A stretch of DNA of 11,083 nt from JAITWT01 sp964439605 (GTDB taxonomy: Bacteria; Pseudomonadota; Gammaproteobacteria; Burkholderiales; Burkholderiaceae_C): the NCBI GenBank assembly GCA_964439605.1, contig CAYTPC010000083.1, positions 1 to 11,083 on the forward strand, read 5' to 3'. The number at the start of each line of letters is the position of its first letter. Position 1 is the first letter of the stretch. Both the position numbers and the translations under genes were made by a program. The notes under the pieces are model-generated. The model did no database searches. It saw only the letters and a list, made by a program, of their open reading frames with translations, and was not told the origin of the DNA. Shown one piece after another: positions 1-5,833 of this stretch.

Positions 1-291
1 CGCTTCCAGCTTGCCGCCGTTTTGGCGAAGGAAGAGGACGGTCATTTGAGGGGCCTCGCCCTCGACAATCCACCCGCAAAGGCCTTCTTTATCGAGGTCG
101 GCGCGTTTCTTTTTTGAGAAGAGAATGTCGGTGGCTTGCGCGGCGCGGATGTCCTGCTCGTAGATTGCCGAGCCGAGTTTTTCGATGGTGCGCAGGTCGA
201 ATTTGCGGATGCCTTCCGCGTGCAGGTTCGCGGAAATCACGGATGCGGCGAAAAGGGTTAGCAAGAGGTGGATGGCGCGGGAGGGTTTCAT
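1..291 (-). CDS. Secreted protein of unknown function, 3' part cut by window edge
   Basis: An open minus-strand frame runs from an ATG at 291-289 to the window edge without a stop, giving the first 97 residues. The N-terminus, MKPSRAIHLLLTLFAASVIS, has a short basic start and a hydrophobic core and looks like a Sec signal peptide. Likely cleavage is after Ala21 or Ala25 (LHA before EG). The mature part begins with a segment rich in charged residues (KFDLRTIEKLGSAIYEQD) and continues into a beta-like stretch (MTVLFLRQNGGKLEA). I do not recognise the family. It lies downstream of the SUI1-like gene on the same strand with a 138-base gap, so the two could be co-transcribed. Codon use, with both AAA and AAG for lysine, matches the left, verrucomicrobial-looking part of the window. 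Confidence 0.7.
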   Translation of the reverse strand, partial: MKPSRAIHLLLTLFAASVISANLHAEGIRKFDLRTIEKLGSAIYEQDIRAAQATDILFSKKKRADLDKEGLCGWIVEGEAPQMTVLFLRQNGGKLEA

Positions 292-388
292 TTTTTCAGA
301 TGGTTGGTTGGTCGTGGTTGGGTCTGGTTTGTCGGAGGATGTTTGCGAGGTTTGCGAGGCCGATTAGGAACGGGAGACAAGGTGGCTG

Positions 389-427
389 CAATCGATTTCA
401 GCCGATTGTATTTTTTGTTTCTTTTTT
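389..427 (+). terminator. Weak stem-loop followed by T-runs (possible terminator, plus sense)
   Basis: CAATCG (389-394) and CGATTG (403-408) can pair across an 8-base loop. They are followed by two T-runs (411-416 and 422-427). That is the shape of a rho-independent terminator read on the plus strand, but the stem is only 6 bp and half A/T, and no plus-strand gene precedes it. It may end antisense transcription or may be chance. It lies just after the stop of the minus-strand SUI1 gene, where the same bases read as A-runs before the stem. The right arm and loop also fall on the same CGA ten-base spacing (393, 403) seen in the array at 909-1038. Confidence 0.25.
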
Positions 428-429
428 CA

Positions 430-849
430 TCACCCGCCGGCGAAGACGGGGCGGAAGCCGGCTTCGGTTAGGATGCGGGCGACTTCGGGGCGTTTGTCAC
501 CTTGGATTTCGATGTGGCCGTTTTTGTTGACCGTGCCGCCGGTGCCGCAGGCGGCGCGCATTTTTTTGGCGAGGGTTTCTTTTTCAGACAGGCCGATGCC
601 TACGAAGCCGCGGGCGATGGTCACGGTTTTGCCGGCGCGGCCGGATTTTTCTCGGATGATGTCGACGCGGCCGCGGGGTTTGGGTGGGGTGGGTGCGGGT
701 GGTGTGTTTTGTGGCGCGGGCGGCGCACTCGGAGAGCGCGGCCTGCCGGCTGGTGCGGCGATGTCGGGTAGGTTCGCAAAGGCGGGGTGCGCGAGGGGGG
801 CGCCGCCGTCGGTGGGGAGTTTGGTGGGTGGGTTGGTGGTGGCAGGCAT
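430..849 (-). CDS. SUI1/YciH-type translation initiation factor with proline-rich N-terminus
   Basis: This encodes 139 residues. The last 70 or so form a SUI1 domain (eIF1/YciH family): GRAGKTVTIARGFVGIGLS, then a CGTGGTVNKNGHIEIQGDKR stretch close to the YciH signature, ending FRPVFAGG. Family members bind the small ribosomal subunit and affect start-codon selection; YciH's role in bacteria is still poorly defined. Residues 1 to about 58 are low complexity, rich in Pro, Ala and Thr, and probably disordered. I chose the ATG at 849-847 because further upstream the frame runs through the G-rich tract and decamer array, which look non-coding. No Shine-Dalgarno sequence precedes it; the leader is almost free of G. 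Starting at Met64 of the longer frame (924) is possible but less likely. It is transcribed away from sucA. The domain call is firm and the start is moderate. Confidence 0.88.
   Translation of the reverse strand: MPATTNPPTKLPTDGGAPLAHPAFANLPDIAAPAGRPRSPSAPPAPQNTPPAPTPPKPRGRVDIIREKSGRAGKTVTIARGFVGIGLSEKETLAKKMRAACGTGGTVNKNGHIEIQGDKRPEVARILTEAGFRPVFAGG
682..699 (+). other. Potential G-quadruplex motif inside the SUI1 coding region
   Basis: Four G-runs (682-684, 686-689, 691-693, 697-699) with loops of 1 to 3 bases meet the usual sequence rule for an intramolecular G-quadruplex. The G-rich strand is the template strand of the SUI1 gene and the complement encodes part of its proline-rich linker. 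It could simply be a by-product of CCC and CCG proline codons in a high-GC genome. Confidence 0.45.
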
Positions 850-895
850 GGGCGGGTGGGTGAGTGGTGGGTGGGTGGGTGGTGGGTGGGTGGGG
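850..895 (+). repeat. TGGG-rich tract with nine G-runs, potential G-quadruplexes
   Basis: Runs of three or four G occur at 850-852, 854-856, 858-860, 869-871, 873-875, 877-879, 884-886, 888-890 and 892-895, mostly separated by a single T. This is enough for two separate G-quadruplexes. The tract begins immediately upstream of the SUI1 start codon, so it would be the template strand of that gene's 5' leader, and the leader RNA would be a C/A-rich, weakly structured stretch. It may be a slippage-prone microsatellite, a transcription roadblock, or both; no function is shown by the sequence itself. Confidence 0.7.
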
Positions 896-908
896 TTGTG
901 GTTTTGGG

Positions 909-1038
909 CGACGTAAATCGACATAAGTCGACCTAAGTCGACATAAATCGAGGTGGGGCGACGGGAGTCGACGGGGGGCGACTGGGGGAGACTGGTGGCG
1001 GGTGGTGTCGATTTAGGTCGATTTGGGGCGAAAAGGTG
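909..1038. repeat. Ten-base-period CGA array in the SUI1/sucA intergenic region
   Basis: From 909, thirteen consecutive 10-base units can be laid out without a single gap. Eleven begin with CGA (909, 919, 929, 939, 949, 959, 969, 979, 1009, 1019, 1029), and the units at 989 and 999 are one base off (AGA, CGG). Early units are of the type CGACATAAGT or CGACCTAAGT, middle ones drift to CGACGGGGGG, and late ones to CGATTTAGGT. Many unit boundaries create the palindrome TCGA or GTCGAC. The spacing is close to one DNA helical turn, so each CGA faces the same side of the helix. It fills the gap between two divergent genes and stops about 26 bases before the sucA start. It could be a protein-binding array in a control region or a selfish/slippage minisatellite typical of the host lineage. 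Confidence 0.8.
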
Positions 1039-1064
1039 GTAAATGTTTTTTAGAAATAATCGCC

Positions 1065-3932
1065 ATGAGCACGCTCTCCTCGCTCTCCTCGCTCCCGTTT
1101 TCATCCCGCGCAAACGCCGACCTTATCGACGCCACCTACCAAGACTGGCTCGTTAATCCCGATGGCGTCGACCCGACTTGGCGCGCGTTTTTTGAGGGGT
1201 TCACTCTCGGCAATAATGCCGCGGCTTCACCCGCAAGCGTGGCTGGCGCTGCTTCCGTCGCGGCCACAGACGCGGCACCCGTCCACACTAACGCCCATGT
1301 TCTCACGTTGCTCGACTCGCTCAAGCAGTCGCAAGTCCACTCGCTGATTTATCACTACCGCAATATCGGGCATTTGCAGGCGCATCTTGACCCGCTTTCG
1401 GCGCCGCCGGCGGCGCATCCGCGGCTGGCGCTGGCGGATTTCGGGCTTGGCGAGGGCGACCTCGAACAGTCGTTTGACATCGGGCATTATCTCGATGGCG
1501 GGCAGATGAAGTTGCGCGATATTGTCGCGGCGCTGGCGGACACTTATTGCGGCACCATCGGCGTCGAATACATTCATATTCAGGACACGGAAATCCGGCG
1601 GTGGCTTCAGTTGCGCATCGAGCCTAATCGCTTCAAGCCGGAGTTTTCGCGCGACGAAAAAATCCGCATTTTGCGCCGGCTTCACAAGGCGGAGTTGTTT
1701 GAAAAATTTCTTCACACGAAATACGTCGGGCAAAAGCGGTTTTCGCTCGAGGGCGGGGAGACGTTTATCGCGGCGCTCGACGCGATTATCGAGCGGTGCC
1801 CGGCGCTTGGGCTTGCGGAAATCGTCATGGGGATGGCACATCGCGGGCGGCTTTCCGTGCTGGCGAATATTTTGCGCAAGCCGTTCGAGATTTTGTTCGA
1901 GCAGTTTTCGGAAAACTACGTCCCCAACGCGGTCGCCGGCGATGGCGACGTGAAATATCATCTCGGTTACGAGGCGCGGCTGACCACGGCCGCCGGCGCG
2001 CCCGTCGAGGTGCGTCTCGCGGCGAATCCGTCGCATCTCGAAATCGTCAACCCCGGCGTGCTCGGCAAAACTCGCGGGCGGCAGCGCATTCGCGACGACA
2101 TGGTCACGCGCACAAAGGTGCTGCCGTTGCTCGTCCACGGCGACGCGGCGCTCGCGGGGCAGGGCATCGGCGCGGAGACGTTGCAGATGTCGCAATTGCC
2201 GGGTTACACGACGGGCGGCACGTTGCATTTCGTCATCAACAACCAAATCGGTTTCACCACGCTGCCCGCAGACAGCCGCTCGACGCGCTATTGCACCGAC
2301 CTCGCCAAAATGGTCGACGCGCCCGTGTTTCACGTCAATGGCGACGACCCCGAGGCTGTTTGTCACGCGACGTTGCTCGCGCTTGAATTTCGCCAGACGT
2401 TTCACCGCGACGTGTTTGTCGACATGTATTGCTACCGCCGGCACGGTCACAACGAGGCCGACGAGCCCGCTTTCACGCAGCCGACGCTTTACAAGCAAAT
2501 CGCCGCGCATCCGCTCATCTCGAAAATTTATTCCGACCGACTCATTGCCGCGCAAACAATCACCCCCGCCGACAACGAAGCCATCGTCACCGAATACACG
2601 AACGCGATGGAAGCCGCGTTCGCCAAGGCGAAGGCCGCCGAGGCCGAGGCTGCCGCGCATCGCACCGAGGATTACGACGCGGCCACGCGACGTTTTCGCG
2701 GCTCGACGGCTGTTTTTCAACCGCCCTACAAACACACGCACGTCGCCACCGCCGCCGCCCCCGCGCCCATCGCAAAAGTCACGCGCCCCCTCCCCACCAT
2801 CCCCGCTGATTTTCACCTCAACCCGAAAATCCGCCGCATCCTCGACACCCGCGCGCGCGCGCACGCCGAGGGCGGCCCCGTCGATTGGGGCTACGCCGAG
2901 GCGCTCGCGTTTGGCACGTTGTTGCTCGAAGGCAGCCCCGTGCGCCTGAGCGGGCAGGACAGCGAACGCGGCACTTTCAGCCATCGCCACGCCGTGCTCT
3001 ACGACCAGGAAACGCGCGCGCGCTACGTGCCGCTGCAAAACCTCGACCCCGCGCAGCAGGAATTTGCGGTCTACAACTCGCTGCTCTCCGAGGCCGCCGT
3101 GCTGATGTTTGATTACGGCTACGCGCTCGACTACCCGAAACAACTCGGCATCTGGGAAGCGCAATTCGGCGATTTCGCCAACGGCGCGCAAGTCGCCATC
3201 GACCAGTTCATCGTCAGCTCCGAGTCGAAGTGGCAGCGCACCTCCGGCATCGTCCTCCTCCTCCCCCACGGCTACGAAGGCCAGGGCCCCGAGCACAGCT
3301 CGGCGCGCCTGGAGCGATTCATGCAGCTTTCGGCTGACACCAACATTCAGGTGGTGCAGCCCCCCACGGCCAGCCAGATCTTCCATTTGCTGCGCCGCCA
3401 GATGATCCGCAACCTGCGCAAGCCCCTGATCATCCTGACGCCCAAGTCGCTGCTGCGCAACAAGGACGCCACCTCGCCGCTGTCGGAATTTACCCGCGGC
3501 GGCTTCCAGACCGTGATTCCCGACTGCGGCAATCTCAAGCCAGCCAAGGTCAAGCGCCTGATCGCCTGTTCGGGCAAGGTCTATTACGACCTCGTCAAGA
3601 AGCGCGAGGACAAGGGTGCGGAAGACGTGGCCATCGTGCGCATCGAGCAGCTCTATCCTTTCCCGCATAAGGTTTTCGAGGCCGAAATCAAGAAGTACCC
3701 GAATCTGGCCGAAGTAGTCTGGTGCCAGGACGAGCCGCAGAATCAGGGCGCCTGGTTCTTCGTGCAGCACTACATCCGCGAAAACATCCAGGAAGGCCAG
3801 AAGCTCGGCTATGCGGGCCGCGCGGCTTCTGCCTCGCCGGCGGTGGGCTATGCGCACCTGCACCAGGAACAGCAAAAGGCGCTGGTTGATGCGGCCTTCG
3901 CCAAGCTCAAGGGCTTCGTGCTGACCAAGTAA
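1065..3932 (+). CDS. sucA: 2-oxoglutarate dehydrogenase E1 component, apparently chimeric
   Basis: SucA (E1o) is the thiamine diphosphate-dependent subunit that decarboxylates 2-oxoglutarate and passes succinyl to the lipoyl group of SucB in the TCA cycle. The 955 residues compare with about 930-950 for the family. The N-terminal helix domain (about residues 16-45, NADLIDATYQDWLVNPDGVD) is present, then a short Ala-rich linker. MGMAHRGR (255-262; His259 matches the active-site His of E. coli SucA), HGDAALAGQG (from 358), the VINNQIGFTT and NGDDPEAV segments and YRRHGHNEADEP cover cofactor and substrate binding. HGYEGQGPEHSSARLER lies at 735-751 and VRIEQLYPFP near the C-terminus. I start at ATG 1065, where the Opitutales-like N-terminus begins; no Shine-Dalgarno is visible. 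Lysine codons switch from mixed to all AAG near residue 720-735, with a matching shift from CTC toward CTG for leucine, so the two ends appear to come from different genomes. Confidence 0.95.
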   Translation: MSTLSSLSSLPFSSRANADLIDATYQDWLVNPDGVDPTWRAFFEGFTLGNNAAASPASVAGAASVAATDAAPVHTNAHVLTLLDSLKQSQVHSLIYHYRNIGHLQAHLDPLSAPPAAHPRLALADFGLGEGDLEQSFDIGHYLDGGQMKLRDIVAALADTYCGTIGVEYIHIQDTEIRRWLQLRIEPNRFKPEFSRDEKIRILRRLHKAELFEKFLHTKYVGQKRFSLEGGETFIAALDAIIERCPALGLAEIVMGMAHRGRLSVLANILRKPFEILFEQFSENYVPNAVAGDGDVKYHLGYEARLTTAAGAPVEVRLAANPSHLEIVNPGVLGKTRGRQRIRDDMVTRTKVLPLLVHGDAALAGQGIGAETLQMSQLPGYTTGGTLHFVINNQIGFTTLPADSRSTRYCTDLAKMVDAPVFHVNGDDPEAVCHATLLALEFRQTFHRDVFVDMYCYRRHGHNEADEPAFTQPTLYKQIAAHPLISKIYSDRLIAAQTITPADNEAIVTEYTNAMEAAFAKAKAAEAEAAAHRTEDYDAATRRFRGSTAVFQPPYKHTHVATAAAPAPIAKVTRPLPTIPADFHLNPKIRRILDTRARAHAEGGPVDWGYAEALAFGTLLLEGSPVRLSGQDSERGTFSHRHAVLYDQETRARYVPLQNLDPAQQEFAVYNSLLSEAAVLMFDYGYALDYPKQLGIWEAQFGDFANGAQVAIDQFIVSSESKWQRTSGIVLLLPHGYEGQGPEHSSARLERFMQLSADTNIQVVQPPTASQIFHLLRRQMIRNLRKPLIILTPKSLLRNKDATSPLSEFTRGGFQTVIPDCGNLKPAKVKRLIACSGKVYYDLVKKREDKGAEDVAIVRIEQLYPFPHKVFEAEIKKYPNLAEVVWCQDEPQNQGAWFFVQHYIRENIQEGQKLGYAGRAASASPAVGYAHLHQEQQKALVDAAFAKLKGFVLTK
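3264..3316. other. Probable join between two genomes within sucA
   Basis: This block encodes the most conserved stretch of the E1 subunit (PHGYEGQGPEHSSARLER). Upstream, leucines at 3100-3266 are mainly CTC (5 of 6) and lysines in the gene are half AAA. Downstream to 3540, leucines are 9 of 12 CTG, and all 18 lysines to the stop are AAG. The protein wording also changes: the N-terminal part reads as verrucomicrobial, while QPPTASQIFHLLRRQMIRN and everything after reads as betaproteobacterial. A block nearly identical in two species is where an assembler or a recombination event could cross over. The exact breakpoint cannot be fixed by eye; it could lie anywhere from about 3230 to 3330. Confidence 0.75.
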
Positions 3933-4050
3933 AGCACGGTTCGCGTTTTCAACTCATGTCAGTGTCCGCTATGCCTTCCTTGCGCCGCTGCGCAGGCCGG
4001 GATGCGGGCGCTTCCCCAAATACCCAGCATTCAGCGAAGTGAACTTCAAA

Positions 4051-5322
4051 ATGTCCATCATCGAAGTCAAAGTTCCCCAATTGTCCGAATCCGTGGCCGA
4101 GGCCACGCTGATCGAATGGAAGAAAAAGGCCGGCGAAGCCGTCGCCGTCGATGAAATCCTGATCGAAATCGAAACCGACAAGGTTGTGCTCGAAGTGCCG
4201 GCGCCCGCCGCCGGCGTGCTCAGCGAGATCCTGATCGGTGACGGCACCACCGTCACGGCGGAGCAGGTGATCGCCAGAATCGACACCGGAGCCAAGGCAG
4301 GCGCCGCGGATTCCGTGGCGCCGGTGGTTGCGGCCTATGCCAGCGCCGGTACGCCCAATGTGCACGCCGCCGCTGCCACGCCCGTATCAACCGCCAAGGC
4401 GGGCGTGGCGATGCCCGCCGCCGCCAAGCTGCTGGCCGACAATGACCTGAGCGTCGCGCAAGTTGCCGGCACCGGCAAGGATGGCCGTGTGACCAAGGGC
4501 GACGTGCTCGCCGCCGTGGCCAGCGGCGCTGCCGCGCTGGCCAAGAGCGCAATCCCCATGCCCGCCGCCAAACCTGCGCTGGCGCAAGTTGCCGCCCCCG
4601 CGAGCGGGCTCGACCTCGGCGAACGCCTGGAAGAGCGCGTGCCGATGAGCCGCCTGCGCGCGCGCATTGCCGAGCGTTTGGTCCAATCGCAATCGACCAA
4701 TGCCATCCTGACCACCTTCAACGAAGTCAACATGGCGCCCGTCATGGAAATGCGCAAGCGCTTCCAGGACAAGTTCGAGAAGGAGCACGGCGTCAAGATC
4801 GGCTTCATGAGCTTCTTCGTGAAGGCCGCGGTACATGCGCTCAAGAAGTATCCGGTCATCAACGCCTCGGTTGACGGCAACGACATCATCTATCACGGCT
4901 ACTTCGATATCGGCATCGCCGTCGGTTCGCCGCGCGGCCTCGTGGTGCCGATCCTGCGCAACGCCGACCAGATGAGCTTTGCCGAGATCGAAAAGAAGAT
5001 CGCCGAATTCGGCGCCAAGGCGCGTGACGGCAAGCTCGGCATCGAGGAGATGAGCGGCGGCACCTTCTCGATTTCCAATGGCGGCGTGTTTGGCTCGATG
5101 CTCTCGACGCCGATCATCAACCCGCCGCAGTCGGCCATCCTCGGCGTCCATGCGACCAAGGATCGCGCCGTGGTCGAGAACGGTCAGATCGTGATTCGCC
5201 CGATGAACTATCTGGCGATGAGCTATGACCACCGGATCATCGACGGGCGCGAGGCGGTGCTCGGCCTGGTGGCGATGAAGGAAGCGTTGGAAGACCCGGC
5301 GCGTCTTTTGTTCGACATCTGA
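4051..5322 (+). CDS. sucB: Dihydrolipoyl succinyltransferase, ODH E2 component
   Basis: SucB (odhB) is the core of the ODH complex and moves the succinyl group from lipoyl-lysine to CoA. The 423 residues are the normal full length. An N-terminal lipoyl domain spans about residues 2-77, with the lipoylated Lys44 in IETDKVVLEV. An Ala/Pro-rich linker follows, then a peripheral subunit-binding domain (about 119-157, with AAAKLLADNDL and GTGKDGRVTKGDVL), a second linker, and the catalytic domain from about 195 to the end. The active-site motif DHRIIDGR holds His394 and Asp398. I prefer ATG 4051, whose MSIIEVKVPQLSESVAEAT matches family N-termini, over an in-frame GTG at 4039. It follows sucA by 118 bases and its stop overlaps the next start (TGATG). 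Sequence and neighbours look betaproteobacterial throughout. Confidence 0.97.
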   Translation: MSIIEVKVPQLSESVAEATLIEWKKKAGEAVAVDEILIEIETDKVVLEVPAPAAGVLSEILIGDGTTVTAEQVIARIDTGAKAGAADSVAPVVAAYASAGTPNVHAAAATPVSTAKAGVAMPAAAKLLADNDLSVAQVAGTGKDGRVTKGDVLAAVASGAAALAKSAIPMPAAKPALAQVAAPASGLDLGERLEERVPMSRLRARIAERLVQSQSTNAILTTFNEVNMAPVMEMRKRFQDKFEKEHGVKIGFMSFFVKAAVHALKKYPVINASVDGNDIIYHGYFDIGIAVGSPRGLVVPILRNADQMSFAEIEKKIAEFGAKARDGKLGIEEMSGGTFSISNGGVFGSMLSTPIINPPQSAILGVHATKDRAVVENGQIVIRPMNYLAMSYDHRIIDGREAVLGLVAMKEALEDPARLLFDI

Positions 5323-5828
5323 TGGCAGCGAAAGTCCGCGCCTGCGCCATCCCGCCCGAAAGCCGGCTGCACACGCGGCTGGCGGGGGCGGATTTTGGCG
5401 ATGCATGGTGCGCGGACAATCCGCACCCCGAGCGCTCCGCGTTGGCGTTGTGGTTGCAAACGATGGGGCACACGCCGCGTTGGGTCGATGCGGCCATGCG
5501 CGTGCGCAACGGCATCGTCAAGCGCCTGGGTCTGAAAGACCTGGGCGAAATGGCCAGGATCGACCGTGAACGCCCCTTGCAGGACTACCGCGTGGGCGAG
5601 CGGGTCGGCATTTTCACGGTATTGCATTTGAGTGACGAGGAAGTGGTGATGGGCGATGACGACAAGCACCTGGATGTGCAGGTCTCGCTGCTGAAAACCG
5701 TGGATCGCAAGGTCATCGTCTCCACCGTGGTGTGCATCCACAACGCGCTGGGCCGCATCTACATGCTTTTTGTCAAACCGGCGCACCGCGTTATCGCCCC
5801 AGCGGTGCTTGCCAGAATCGGAAATTAA
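5322..5828 (+). CDS. DUF2867 family protein between ODH E2 and E3 genes
   Basis: A 168-residue protein with no signal peptide or clear membrane segment. I assign it to the DUF2867 family from its pattern: TPRWVDAAMRVRNGIVKRLG (51-70), VVMGDDDKHLDVQVSL (108-123, two beta strands) and NALGRIYMLFVKPAHRVIAP (141-160), the family's typical end. DUF2867 occurs as a stand-alone protein and as the C-terminal part of some NAD-binding proteins such as YbjT. Its biochemical role is unknown to me, though the strand pattern suggests a lipid- or ligand-binding type of fold (inference). Its ATG overlaps the sucB stop by one base (TGATG), implying translational coupling, and it ends 5 bases before lpd. That placement between two subunits of one complex is its most informative feature. 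The family call is good and the function is open. Confidence 0.85.
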   Translation: MAAKVRACAIPPESRLHTRLAGADFGDAWCADNPHPERSALALWLQTMGHTPRWVDAAMRVRNGIVKRLGLKDLGEMARIDRERPLQDYRVGERVGIFTVLHLSDEEVVMGDDDKHLDVQVSLLKTVDRKVIVSTVVCIHNALGRIYMLFVKPAHRVIAPAVLARIGN

Positions 5829-5833
5829 CCTTC

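Noticed and set aside
114..916. Plus-strand frames opposite the left-edge secreted protein and the SUI1 gene
   Set aside because: Compositionally odd translations (Gly, Trp and Arg rich) with no domains; the minus-strand genes explain this DNA.
909..1038. Decamer array as a CRISPR
   Set aside because: Units are 10 bases with no spacer-repeat alternation and no cas genes nearby.
1023..1064. sucA promoter (TTGGGG followed by an A/T-rich stretch) just upstream of the start
   Set aside because: The A/T-rich stretch is suggestive, but no -35/-10 pair with acceptable spacing and match could be defined.
1069..1100. Nine-base tandem repeat (CTCTCCTCG twice) at the sucA start
   Set aside because: Only two copies, encoding a Leu-Ser-Ser repeat in a flexible N-terminus; likely simple slippage.
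1227..3875. 882-codon open frame on the minus strand, antisense to sucA
   Set aside because: It mirrors sucA and runs unbroken across the suspected join. Its protein is rich in Arg, His and Gly with no recognisable domain, as expected for a shadow frame in GC-rich coding DNA.
3982..4011. GCGCC...GGCGC inverted repeat between sucA and sucB as a terminator or attenuator
   Set aside because: A five-base stem with a 20-base loop and no T-run, in DNA where such pairs are common. I see nothing else definite in the 118-base gap.
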